Positions 7,146 to 13,589 of a DNA stretch of 14,642 nt are shown piece after piece. Under the pieces are notes generated by a model. It searched no databases, was not told the origin of the DNA, and was given only the letters and a program-made list of their open reading frames with translations. The DNA lies in contig JAISAX010000884.1 in NCBI GenBank assembly GCA_031266495.1, positions 1 to 14,642 on the forward strand, given 5' to 3'. The translations under genes were made by a program, and so were the position numbers. The stretch is from Opitutaceae bacterium. Its GTDB lineage: Bacteria > Verrucomicrobiota > Verrucomicrobiae > Opitutales > Opitutaceae. Numbering within the stretch: position 1 is the stretch's first letter; each line of letters begins with the position of its first letter.

Positions 7146-7211
7146 TTTTGCAATTCGGTTGATGCACCTAACCTCTTATACTGCAATCACCAGGCTATTG
7201 CCAGGATCGTG

Positions 7212-7220
7212 CCCCCCCCC
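7212..7220. repeat. C9 tract
   Basis: Nine C in the gap between the SASA esterase and the small membrane protein. A second C9 lies at 7599-7607. Confidence 0.8.
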
Positions 7221-7286
7221 AACGGCTCCGGATAATAATCGCCTTCTCGGGTAAATGCCTCATAGTTGCAAATTCCCTATTGCACT

Positions 7287-7517
7287 ATGGACTCACAGAA
7301 TTCTGACCGGCCAATGCCGGAGAACGCATACGTCACGGGAAGGAGCGGTGCCAAGATACGCGCCCCTGGCTCGAGCGCCTTCCTGAAATACCGGCATCCC
7401 GCCAGGTCCGCGCACGGAGATTTTCACAAGACCAGGGCATTTTTCAGAACCCTGCTGATCCTGGGCTTCATCGCAGCGCTGCTTGCGCTGGCCTGGCTGG
7501 CCGCAAGGCGCATGTAG
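7287..7517 (+). CDS. Hypothetical small membrane protein
   Basis: A possible 76-residue protein from the ATG at 7287 (an upstream TTG is also in frame). The N-terminal 50 residues are polar. Residues about 54-72 (FRTLLILGFIAALLALAWLA) form one strong membrane segment ending in basic ARRM. I do not recognise the family, and no ribosome site is clear. The compact basic-TM-basic layout is typical of real small membrane proteins, but a chance open frame is possible. Confidence 0.4.
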   Translation: MDSQNSDRPMPENAYVTGRSGAKIRAPGSSAFLKYRHPARSAHGDFHKTRAFFRTLLILGFIAALLALAWLAARRM

Positions 7518-7950
7518 CCGGGAACGGGCGTGGGCGCCGGGCGCGGGCGCACGTGAAGTGCGCCCCTACGTGTGGGCTCTGGTGAAACACTGGGCTTTCC
7601 CCCCCCCTTCAATTACCTCCGGAAACAGCGGGCGCATCTCAAAAACCGGACATGCAGTAAGGAACCGTAAGGAAAAGTTACGTAACGGTGCATGGTCATT
7701 CACGGGTACCAGCTTCTGGCAACAAGGACATTCAAATTTGCTTAGCCGCTTGTGGCCTATCCTTATCTGAATGCAATTCCCTCCCTCTTTCTCCTCTACC
7801 TCTTTCACCTTCCATGGCTCTGCTCAATGCAACAGCTTCCCATAATGCTCTTCTACGTTTGCTTGTTCTTTCATAACTCTTCTTCCCTCCCTCCTTCTTT
7901 ATCCATTTGCTACTAAATTCCACGAAGAACCGATTTTTCAGGATTTCCCA
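7518..7950. other. Gene-poor stretch
   Basis: After the small membrane protein the DNA becomes AT-richer and pyrimidine-rich (CCCTCCCTCTTTCTCC-like blocks at about 7780 and 7880). The palindrome GTTACGTAAC is at 7678-7687. A minus-strand open frame here (with CPCCQ near 7730) shows one CxxC but no recognisable domain. No gene is called. Confidence 0.5.
7545..7570. repeat. Hairpin cassette related to mobile element copy 2
   Basis: GGGCGCAC-GTGAA-GTGCGCCC then CTACG. The 8-bp stem is perfect. The same layout, GGGCGTCGC-AA-GCGACGCCC then CTACG, occurs inside element copy 2 (12498-12522). Stem bases differ on both arms so that pairing is kept. Confidence 0.6.
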
Positions 7951-8217
7951 TCTGGCATTCCGGGTAATTGCGGGGAAATCGTCCGAACGAAACGGCGCGG
8001 CAGGCAAACCCTCCGGACTATATAAATTGATAGTCGGATTGCTGCTCCATCCATAGCGCACTGCCACGGGAGACCTCACGAAGTCCGATTCGATAACAAC
8101 CGTGTTGCCCTCGATCCACGCATCGGCCCACCTCCATTTGCCATCTTCTCCGTAAACCGCAAAACCCACACCTTCAAGCCCTTCCTCGGGCCGTGGGTGG
8201 ACCAGTGTTATCTCGGA
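7951..8217 (-). pseudogene. C-terminal fragment of a sialate O-acetylesterase
   Basis: On the minus strand, SEITLVHPRPEEGLEGVGFAVYG... through WADAWIEGNTVVIESDFV, PVAVRYGWSSNPTINLYSPE and GLPAAPFRSDDFP is the typical C-terminal beta domain of long (about 500-650 residue) sialate O-acetylesterases. That family has GFAVAG-DGK, A-I-G-VVV, PVAVRYGW, N-LYN and GLPASPFRTDD. The catalytic SGNH half is missing: upstream sequence in the same frame becomes Gly/Ala-rich with no GQSN block. Past the natural end at about TRNAR the frame runs on without homology. It is therefore a remnant, not a functional enzyme. It is distinct from the intact short esterase at 6282. Confidence 0.7.
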
Positions 8218-8693
8218 CGCGACAAGGCCGCCGCGGCCCGCATGGTCTGGAACTGGAATGAGGATGACGCGGCAGGCGGTTCCGGCGCTGGCACCGGCGC
8301 CGGCATCGACTCCGGCACCGGCGCCGCCATCTCGCGCATCCAGTCCGTTTGCCACGAGGCATTCATCCGCGCCGAGGTTGAGAAAGCCGAAGAATACGGT
8401 CTGGAGTTCGGTTCCGTTGGCATTGATGACCGCTCGCCGTGAATGGCTCGCCGGCGGCGGCGCGCTCACCAGACACGGCCAGCCCTTCCATGACCAATCA
8501 CGACGACCTGACTCCCCTCCTCCCTTCCCGATGGGCCAAGCCCGTTGTCGCTGCCGCGTAAACGCCGTGACTGACGTTGTAACGCTCGTCACTGAACATC
8601 GCTGACCGCACAACGTCCGTCACGGATCGGATAACTCTCCGTCACGGACCGCGAAAACGATCCTCACGACCTGCCCCTGTCAAGGAGGCACCC
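8218..8693. other. Degenerate stretch with GC-rich simple repeat
   Basis: 8275-8330 carries repeated CCGGCGC/GGCACC units (Gly-Ala or Ala-Pro in any frame). 8565-8655 has short repeats such as CCGTCACGGA (at 8617 and 8639) and ACGTTGT/ACAACGT inverted copies. Open frames exist on both strands, but none shows a recognisable domain, so I call no gene. Confidence 0.5.
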
Positions 8694-8987
8694 AGGTTGA
8701 CGCTTACAACGGAGACGGGGTTGTACACGTTTGTTGAGGGCAGCTTCACTGGAGCGACTGATCATGCGGAGGCAGCAGCCGGGAGCGGGGGGATGGGTGA
8801 TAGCGAGCGAGGACGAGTGGTACAAGGCGGCGTACTACAATCCGACGCTGAACAACGGGAATGGCGGGTACACGGATTATCCGTGGGCGAATGGAGCGTA
8901 TCCAAGCCACGAGCCGGATGCGGTGAACGGAGCGAACTTTGACGGAGAGAGCGGGCCGATGGATGTAGGTAGTTACATCTATGCGAC

Positions 8988-8994
8988 CTCGTAT
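8988..8994. repeat. Target site duplication, left copy (CTCGTAT)
   Basis: Immediately before the left end of element copy 1. The identical heptamer follows its right end at 9166-9172. The duplication is in the coding frame of the SUMF1-like gene. Confidence 0.8.
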
Positions 8995-9165
8995 CTGATG
9001 TTACGCAGGCGGGAGCGGCGGTCTCCAGACCGCTGCGACGACGCGAAGCGTCGCCGGTTCAGAGAGGCGCAGAAGCAAGAGGCGAGGCGCTTCGCGCCTC
9101 GTCGCAGCGGCAGGAATGCCGCCGCTCCGGCCGTTCCCGCCGGTTCCGGCTTCGCGTAATATCAG
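8995..9165. mobile_element. Short non-autonomous inverted-repeat element, copy 1
   Basis: A 171-bp element bounded by CTGATGTTACGC (8995-9006) and GCGTAATATCAG (9154-9165), which match as inverted repeats at 11 of 12 positions. It is flanked by exact direct repeats CTCGTAT at 8988-8994 and 9166-9172, a target duplication. Internally it is a chain of hairpins: GCGGTCT-CC-AGACCGC (9018-9033), CGAGGCGC-TTC-GCGCCTCG (9083-9101), GCGGCA-GGAA-TGCCGC (about 9107-9122), and a long-range pair GGAGCGGCGG/CCGCCGCTCC (9012-9021, 9119-9128). It carries no transposase, so it would be moved in trans. Confidence 0.85.
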
Positions 9166-9509
9166 CTCGTATTTTGGAACGTATGACCAGGCGGGGAATA
9201 TGGCGGAGATGACTGATACTATTGCTTTCGATAATTTCCGTGTGACACGGGGCGGCTCGTTAGGCGTTAGCGGCGAGGACCTCACCGCCGAGTGTGCTCT
9301 CTCCAGCTACGCCATGGCGAGCAGGAACGACTTCATCCGCGGCTTCCGTATTGTCCGCCTGACGACCGTGCCTGAGCCGGGGACGTATGCTGCCGGGATG
9401 GGAGTGATGATGCTTGTCATGGGAGTGTGGGTACGTCGTGGCCGCCGCAGACGCGTCTGAGCGGGTGGAGCGGCGGCTACGCGGTGAGGCAACGGTTGCC
9501 GGGCATTTG

Positions 9510-9656
9510 GCTGAAAAAGCCCGCGCCACGTGACGCTTCGCTAATGAAGAATGCAGAATGAGGTGCAGGAGCTTCGGTTTCCGCAGGGATCGGCCCATTC
9601 TTCATTCTCCATTCTTCATTGGATGCGGGCGGGACGTCCGCGCCACTTTTTTCAGC
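9510..9656. repeat. Long imperfect inverted repeat between convergent genes
   Basis: The left arm begins GCTGAAAAA (9510) and contains AATGAAGAATGCAGAATGAG (9543-9562). The right arm, read on the other strand, begins GCTGAAAAAA (to 9656) and contains AATGAAGAATGGAGAATGA (to 9620). It fills the gap between the SUMF1-like remnant and the Gfo/Idh gene and may work as a bidirectional terminator or be a dispersed repeat. Confidence 0.55.
9628..9652 (+). terminator. Possible rho-independent terminator
   Basis: GGCGGGAC pairs with GTCC-G-CGCC (one bulged G), followed by AC and T6 at 9647-9652. It is in the right place to stop plus-strand transcription before it enters the convergent oxidoreductase gene. 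The stem is short and imperfect. Confidence 0.35.
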
Positions 9657-10746
9657 ACTTCGCCGGCTTGCCGGTTTTCGCGCTGGCGTAGATCGCGTCG
9701 ATGATCCGCATCAGAGACACCGCCTGGTCGGGCGTGTTGAGCGGCTTCGCGCGGCCGGCAATCGTCTCCACGAAATTCGCGGCGGAGGCCTCGCGGCCCA
9801 TCGTCGGATCGGGCGACACGAGGATGCTTTTATTGACCGAACGGCCATGCTCCTGCGCGTAGAGTTCGCAGGTGTCGATCGCCGTGTCGTCGAGGCCGTC
9901 CACACCGAAGAGGCGGCGGACGAGACCGCCGGCCTTCGTGCCCTGGAACGTCACGGACACTTCCTCGCGCGCGACGAGCTCGGCCCAGGAGATTTGCAGG
10001 GAGATCACCTGACCGGTCCTGAATTTCACAAAACCGTGGCAGGCGTTTTCCACATCGGTCACCCCCTTGGCCACGTCGGGAATGCCCCACGGACCCTTGA
10101 AGCCCTTGTCGGTGATGAAATCGGAAAACGTCTGCGCGAGCGCCCACTCGGGCTCGGGATAGCCCATGAAGTAAAGCGAGAGATCGAGCATGTGGAGCAG
10201 GTCGATGAGGGGCCCGCCCCCGGAGAGCGCCTTGTTGGTGAACCAGCCGCCGAAGCCGGGGATGCCCGTGCGGCGAATCCATTTGGCCTGCGCGGAGTTT
10301 ATTCTGCCAACCTGGCCGGCCTGGCCGCCGGCGATGTAATCCATCATGGCGACGGATTCGGGACGGGCGCGGTTGTTGAAATTGAACATCAGGGTGCGCT
10401 TCGCCTTCGCGGCGGCGGCGGCCATGGCGCGGGCTTCGCGGGCGTTCATCGCGGGGGGTTTTTCGCAGAACACATGCTTGCCGGCTTTCAGCGCCTGGAG
10501 CGCGAGCGGGGCGTGAAATTTGTTGGGCACGATGACCGAGACGCCGTCGATTTCGGGAATCTCTTTCAACATGCGCGCCACGTCGCCGTAAGAATGGGCG
10601 ATACCCTCGCGGGCGGCGGTTTTTTCGGCGGCGGCGTGGTTGACGTCGGCGATGGCTACGATTTCCGCGCCGGCGGCACGGAATCCGGCGGCGTGGTAGC
10701 GGACCATGCCGCCCGCGCCGATAATGGCGATTTTTACAGGATTCAT
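9652..10746 (-). CDS. Gfo/Idh/MocA family oxidoreductase
   Basis: A 364-residue cytoplasmic NAD(P)-dependent sugar oxidoreductase of normal length. The N-terminal Rossmann fold has GAGGM (10-14 region IIGAGGM) after beta-1; the family signature is CEKPPAM (E95-K96-P97), Lys96 being the usual catalytic residue. The C-terminal alpha/beta domain carries GGGPLIDLLHMLDL (D182, H185, the substrate-site Asp/His pair). No signal peptide is present, unlike the Tat-exported relatives. It lies downstream of the isomerase/epimerase gene on the same strand, 223 bp away. This pairing is common in pathways that oxidise and rearrange sugars or inositols (3-keto intermediates). The particular sugar is unknown. 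The start is the ATG at 10746, with only a weak GAGCAG upstream. Confidence 0.93.
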   Translation of the reverse strand: MNPVKIAIIGAGGMVRYHAAGFRAAGAEIVAIADVNHAAAEKTAAREGIAHSYGDVARMLKEIPEIDGVSVIVPNKFHAPLALQALKAGKHVFCEKPPAMNAREARAMAAAAAKAKRTLMFNFNNRARPESVAMMDYIAGGQAGQVGRINSAQAKWIRRTGIPGFGGWFTNKALSGGGPLIDLLHMLDLSLYFMGYPEPEWALAQTFSDFITDKGFKGPWGIPDVAKGVTDVENACHGFVKFRTGQVISLQISWAELVAREEVSVTFQGTKAGGLVRRLFGVDGLDDTAIDTCELYAQEHGRSVNKSILVSPDPTMGREASAANFVETIAGRAKPLNTPDQAVSLMRIIDAIYASAKTGKPAKC

Positions 10747-10768
10747 AAATTCTGCTCAGATTTTCGGG

Positions 10769-10959
10769 TTACACAGAACAGAGGGCACGGAGGAGGCACA
10801 GAGTTTGGGGAGGTCCGTCCGGCTGAACGGGAAGTCCTTTGGCAATGGACCTGTTTCTGAAGGAGGAGGAGGAGGGGAGGGGGAGGGGAGATGAATGCAG
10901 GCGTCCGGGATCATATGGGCTTCCCTGCACTCCGTGGCGCCTCCGTGCTCTCTGCGTAA
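10769..10959. repeat. Inverted pair of CACGGAGG-type dispersed repeats
   Basis: The left arm starts TTACACAGA and contains GCACGGAGGAGGCACAGAG (10769-10803). The right arm, read in reverse complement, starts TTACGCAGAGAGCACGGAGG and continues CGCCACGGAGTG (10928-10959). Between them is a purine repeat (GGAGGAGGAGGAGGGGAGGG, about 10860-10890). This fills the gap between the isomerase and oxidoreductase genes. Similar 'cacagaggacacggag' repeats are known in Planctomycetes and Verrucomicrobia genomes; function unknown. Confidence 0.6.
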
Positions 10960-10969
10960 TTTGAAAAGA

Positions 10970-12013
10970 TTACTGGTTCTTTTTGTCGAAGGCGGCGTCG
11001 AAAGCCACGTTGCTGGGCGGGAAGTCGATCTTGCGCACAAAGGCCGCGGCTTCGGTGCCGCCGTGGACGCGGTCCATGCGGATGTCTTCCCACTCCACGG
11101 AGAGCGGTCCGGCGTAGCGGATGTCGTTGAGTGCAACGATGATTTCCTCGAAGTTGATGTCGCCGTGGCCGGGCGAGCGGAAATCCCAGTAGCGGCGGTG
11201 GTCGCCGAAATCGGTGTGACCGCCGAAAACGCCGGCCTCGCCGGTGCCGTGTCCCCACCAGGCGTCCTTGATGTGCGCATGGTAGATGCGGTCGGCGAAT
11301 TCGCGGATGAACTTCACGTAGTCCACCCCCTGGTAACCGAGGTGCGAGGGGTCGTAGTTGAAGCCGAAACGTTTGTGGTTTTTCACCGCGGCGAGGGCGC
11401 GGCGGGCGCTGGCGATGTCAAAGGCGATCTCGGTGGGATGGACTTCGAGGGCGAAGTTGACGTTGGCCTTGTCGAAGGCTTCGAGGATCGGGAGCCAGCG
11501 GCGACCGAAGTCGTCGAACCCGCGCTGCCAGAACGCCTGCGTGGTCGGCGGAAAGGCGTAGATGGAGTGCCAGACGGAGGAGCCTGTAAAACCGTTGACG
11601 ACGGCGGGGAACGTCTCCCTCGACTTGAGACCGGGCCGCGCGTCGAAAAAGGTGCGTGCGGCCTTCGCGGTGGTGATCATCTTGCGGGCGGCGCGGCGGC
11701 GGACGCTTTCGGGATCCCCGTCGCCCCAGACATCGGGCGGGAGGATCGACTTGTGACGCTCGTCGATGAGATCGCACACCGCCTGGCCGACGAGGTGGTT
11801 GGAAAGGGCGAGGCAGGTCAGCCCGTGGTCGCGCAGCAATTCCCATTTCTGGTGAACGTACTTCTTGCTGTTGATGGCGGCATCGACGTCGAAGTGGTCG
11901 CCCCAGCAGGCGAGTTCGAGGCCATCGTAGCCCATCTGTTTCGCGAGAGGAGCGAGCTTTTCGAGCGGGAGATCGGCCCACTGGCCGGTGAAGAGTGTGA
12001 CGGTTCTGGGCAT
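10970..12013 (-). CDS. Sugar phosphate isomerase/epimerase-like TIM-barrel protein
   Basis: A 347-residue protein of the xylose-isomerase-like TIM-barrel superfamily (AP endonuclease 2 fold). Metal-binding positions are recognisable: Glu190 in ALEVHPTE, Asp221/His224 in [11 protein letters not shown], His247 in HAHIKDA, and Glu307 in [14 protein letters not shown] and GPLSVEWED are typical closing strands. It probably isomerises, epimerises or lyses a keto-sugar made by the Gfo/Idh/MocA enzyme encoded next (same strand). Family members are hard to assign more exactly; several act on 3-keto-glycosides or inosose. No signal peptide, so cytoplasmic. The start is the ATG at 12013 with [20 protein letters not shown]; no ribosome site is visible. 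Length and residues suggest an active enzyme. Confidence 0.92.
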   Translation of the reverse strand: MPRTVTLFTGQWADLPLEKLAPLAKQMGYDGLELACWGDHFDVDAAINSKKYVHQKWELLRDHGLTCLALSNHLVGQAVCDLIDERHKSILPPDVWGDGDPESVRRRAARKMITTAKAARTFFDARPGLKSRETFPAVVNGFTGSSVWHSIYAFPPTTQAFWQRGFDDFGRRWLPILEAFDKANVNFALEVHPTEIAFDIASARRALAAVKNHKRFGFNYDPSHLGYQGVDYVKFIREFADRIYHAHIKDAWWGHGTGEAGVFGGHTDFGDHRRYWDFRSPGHGDINFEEIIVALNDIRYAGPLSVEWEDIRMDRVHGGTEAAAFVRKIDFPPSNVAFDAAFDKKNQ

Positions 12014-12403
12014 GGAAGGAACAGGGAGTTAAGGTTGGGCGTGAATAACAGACAGGAAAACTCCTCGTAAAAATGCCGTTATCGCAAGCCGGTTTTGCAG
12101 GCCGGGGCCGGCAGGGGCATAATTCGTTCTCTTTCTCCCTCTCTTTCTCCCTCTCTTTCTCGTACTCCGGATCGGGCTCCGGCGCGTCTTGCGAGTGCCG
12201 AAGCAGGACCCACACCGTCCCCGACGCAGGCAACCCGTCGAACGAGCGCCCGGCAACACCTCGTGCAAAACGGCTTTGCCGGCATGTCCGGCGAGGCCCT
12301 CCAGGATGCCCTCGATTTTCTCCAGTCGCTCCGCGACGTGGAAGAACGGCTGGCGGTACCGGCGCCTTCCGGCACCGGCGCCGGGGAAGTTGGAAATTTG
12401 TAG
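12014..12403. other. Intergenic stretch with 12-bp tandem repeat
   Basis: CTCTTTCTCCCT is repeated 2.75 times at 12129-12161. GGCCGGGGCCGGCAGGGGC at about 12102-12119 and TGCCGGCATGTCCGGC at 12277-12292 are GC-rich palindromic pieces. A short frame before the TAG at 12401 (GEALQDALDFLQSLRDVEER) looks helical and could be a gene remnant, but I recognise no family. No gene is called. Confidence 0.5.
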
Positions 12404-12542
12404 CTGATGTTACGCAGCCGAGAGGCAGGGGCTTCGCTTGCGAAGCCCGCAATGAACGTTCGCAACGGGAGATACGCCAATTCTCTCCGCCTGGCGCGGG
12501 CGTCGCAAGCGACGCCCCTACGGCCGGTCCGCGTAACATCAG
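12404..12542. mobile_element. Short non-autonomous inverted-repeat element, copy 2
   Basis: 139 bp bounded by perfect inverted repeats CTGATGTTACGC (12404-12415) and GCGTAACATCAG (12531-12542). The next bases also match copy 1: AG inside the left end and CGC at the right. Internal hairpins: GGGCTTCGC-TT-GCGAAGCCC (12429-12448), GGAGA/TCTCC (about 12469-12489), GGGCGTCGC-AA-GCGACGCCC (12498-12517). The internal sequence is otherwise different from copy 1. Flanks TTTGTAG and TTTGAAA share only TTTG, so a target duplication is unclear or decayed. Confidence 0.8.
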
Positions 12543-12544
12543 TT

Positions 12545-12572
12545 TGAAATCTGAAATCTGAAACCTGAAACC
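12545..12572. repeat. 7-bp tandem repeat TGAAAYC x4
   Basis: TGAAATC, TGAAATC, TGAAACC, TGAAACC, immediately beside mobile element copy 2 and followed by TGTAGTTTGAAACTGG. A related AAATTC/CTTCAA block follows at 12633-12662. Repeats of this 'ATCTGAAATCTGAAACC' style are widespread in intergenic DNA of related phyla. Confidence 0.7.
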
Positions 12573-12663
12573 TGTAGTTTGAAACTGGTGACAATCCACC
12601 GTTCGGCAACGCTGCCGAAAACCAATCCCCGACTTCAAATTCCCAACTTCAAAATTCAAACTT

Positions 12664-12675
12664 CCCCCCCCCCCC
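12664..12675. repeat. C12 homopolymer tract
   Basis: Twelve C ending the AT-rich CTTCAAA block, 43 bp before the truncated ribbon-helix-helix gene copy. Confidence 0.9.
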
Positions 12676-12717
12676 ATGCTTCCTCCGCTGACCCGCATCC
12701 CGTCCGAATTGATCGAA

Positions 12718-12806
12718 GTTCCAATGCTCGCCAAGCGCGTGAAACAATGACCTCGCAAAATGTAGTCCTTTTGTCCCGCCCGCTTCCCGATCTCGTCAAC
12801 GCACTG
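12718..12806 (-). pseudogene. Truncated duplicate of the ribbon-helix-helix gene
   Basis: An 89-bp stretch nearly identical (about six differences, one a single-base deletion) to 13145-13234, which lies inside the intact 66-residue gene. It covers the part coding the EKRTGQKDYIIARSLFHALVE region. The deletion at CGCAAAATG versus CGCAATGATG breaks the frame, and neither end of the gene is present, so it is a remnant of a second copy. Confidence 0.75.
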
Positions 12807-12858
12807 GCCCCCGCAGACCCGATATGATCGTAATCGGCGCCTTTGCTTCGGGGAGGCG

Positions 12859-13068
12859 TCAGGACGATTTGCGAGTGGCTTTGGGCTGACTGGTCGATTC
12901 TCGCAGTCGTGCTTCGGCTGCGGTTACTGGCGGGCTGTTCTGCCCGTACCACCATTCAGCAATCTGTGCAAGATACTGCGTTGGTGTCGTTTGAACAGTA
13001 TCGGCACATTTCTCGATTTCCCGGACGATATGGTCGGAGAGTGTCGCTCCAAGTTTCCGTTTCAGCAT
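12859..13068 (-). CDS. Small ribbon-helix-helix-like protein
   Basis: A 69-residue protein: MLKRKLGATLSDHIVREIEKCADTVQTTPTQYLAQIAEWW then a polar basic tail. A short strand (KLGATL), helix (SDHIVREIEKCADTV), turn (QTT) and second helix (PTQYLAQIAEWWYGQ) fit the ribbon-helix-helix DNA-binding fold of CopG/Arc type. It starts 13 bp after the stop of the other small gene, so the two form an operon. Such proteins are plasmid copy regulators, antitoxins or local repressors; no toxin gene is seen beside it. Family assignment is by pattern only. Confidence 0.6.
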   Translation of the reverse strand: MLKRKLGATLSDHIVREIEKCADTVQTTPTQYLAQIAEWWYGQNSPPVTAAEARLRESTSQPKATRKSS

Positions 13069-13081
13069 TTTGTAACTTTAT

Positions 13082-13282
13082 TTACTCTTTCTTCTCCAAT
13101 GAATTATCAGAAATCACAAACGGCAACGTAATGGATTTATGCTTGTTCCAATGCTCGACAAGCGCGTGAAACAATGACCTCGCAATGATGTAGTCCTTTT
13201 GTCCCGTCCGCTTCTCGATCTCGTCAAAGCACTGACGGATTTCCTCCGTAATTCTAAAGTTCAACTGCAAGGATTGTTTCAT
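13082..13282 (-). CDS. Small ribbon-helix-helix-like protein
   Basis: A 66-residue protein: strand QSLQLNFRI, helix TEEIRQCFDEIEKRTG, turn QKD, helix YIIARSLFHALVEHWNKH, then a short tail. The order and the NFRI-TEE start resemble ribbon-helix-helix regulators, which dimerise through the strand and contact DNA with it. It is the first gene of a two-gene unit and is more AT-rich than its neighbours, which hints at acquisition. A broken duplicate of its middle lies 427 bp away. Three TGTCAYT repeats stand upstream. No ribosome site is evident before the ATG at 13282. Confidence 0.65.
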   Translation of the reverse strand: MKQSLQLNFRITEEIRQCFDEIEKRTGQKDYIIARSLFHALVEHWNKHKSITLPFVISDNSLEKKE

Positions 13283-13293
13283 TAAATGAGCTT

Positions 13294-13390
13294 TGTCACT
13301 TTTATCCTGTTGGGCAGGAAATAGTTTGCTATTTATGTCACTTTTTGTGATTTTTGAATTGATTTATGATTTTCGTGTAATAGTGTCATT
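13294..13390. promoter_or_regulatory. Three TGTCAYT direct repeats
   Basis: TGTCACTTTT at 13294, TGTCACTTTTT at 13336 and TGTCATTTCC at 13384, 42 and 48 bp apart, in the AT-rich DNA just upstream of the ribbon-helix-helix operon. They could be operator half-sites for these proteins. The rest of 13391-13589 shows no gene; TATTCTAAATATAAC near 13515 is a possible -10 region for the PEP-CTERM gene. Confidence 0.3.
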
Positions 13391-13589
13391 TCCACCACAT
13401 CGAACCCATTTGCCTCATGCTTCTCCCAACGCCTCTCCCTCCAGTTTCGGTGTGACCGTAATCGGCACATCCACTTTCACCGTCAATCTTCCCGCGCCAC
13501 GCACGGGAGTTCTGTATTCTAAATATAACTACAAAAACTGTTTCAATCTCCCGATTTTACATTTCCCAAGAGAACCAAGCATACTCACC

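Larger units (their letters stand above)
8697..9460 (+). pseudogene. SUMF1/formylglycine-generating-enzyme-like PEP-CTERM protein, disrupted
   Basis: Remnant of an exported protein with an FGE-sulfatase (SUMF1-like) domain and PEP-CTERM anchor. Recognisable pieces: TGLYTFVEG, then WVIASEDEWYKAAYYNP (the family's LPTEDEWYKAAYY), then GTYDQAGNMAEMTD (family GLYDMAGNVWEWT), VTRGGSLG, NDFIRGFRIVR, and the tail VPEPGTYAAGMGVMMLVMGV plus basic residues. There are three lesions. The 5' part, including any signal peptide, is missing. A frameshift lies in the G6 run at 8787-8792 (frame of 8697 to frame of 8731). A 171-bp element plus 7-bp duplication is inserted at 8995, shifting frame again and ending translation at a TAA in its right end. 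Deleting the element and one duplication gives an in-frame ...YIYATSY-FGTYDQAGN junction. Such proteins are usually structural, not sulfatase-maturing, in this phylum. Confidence 0.85.

Noticed and set aside
7144..7300. Possible direct repeats TTGCAATTC / TTGCAAATTCC
   Set aside because: Match is short and gapped; could be chance in AT-rich spacer.
7566..7808. Zinc-ribbon-like minus-strand peptide (CPCCQ)
   Set aside because: Only one CxxC, no partner pair, no start signal and no match to a family I know.
8197..8442. Plus-strand 81-residue frame with Gly-rich core
   Set aside because: Gly/Ala-rich from a GC repeat, antisense to the esterase fragment in part, no recognised domain or ribosome site.
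8731..9159. Intact 142-residue protein including the element sequence
   Set aside because: Its last third is Arg-rich translation of the mobile element and the stop lies in the element's right end; it is the truncated product of a disrupted gene.
12129..12161. CRISPR-like or functional tandem array
   Set aside because: Units are 12 bp with no spacers; it is a simple minisatellite.
11418..12758. 446-codon minus-strand frame overlapping the isomerase
   Set aside because: It is Arg/Pro-rich, passes through two repeats and a mobile element, and overlaps the well supported TIM-barrel gene in another frame.
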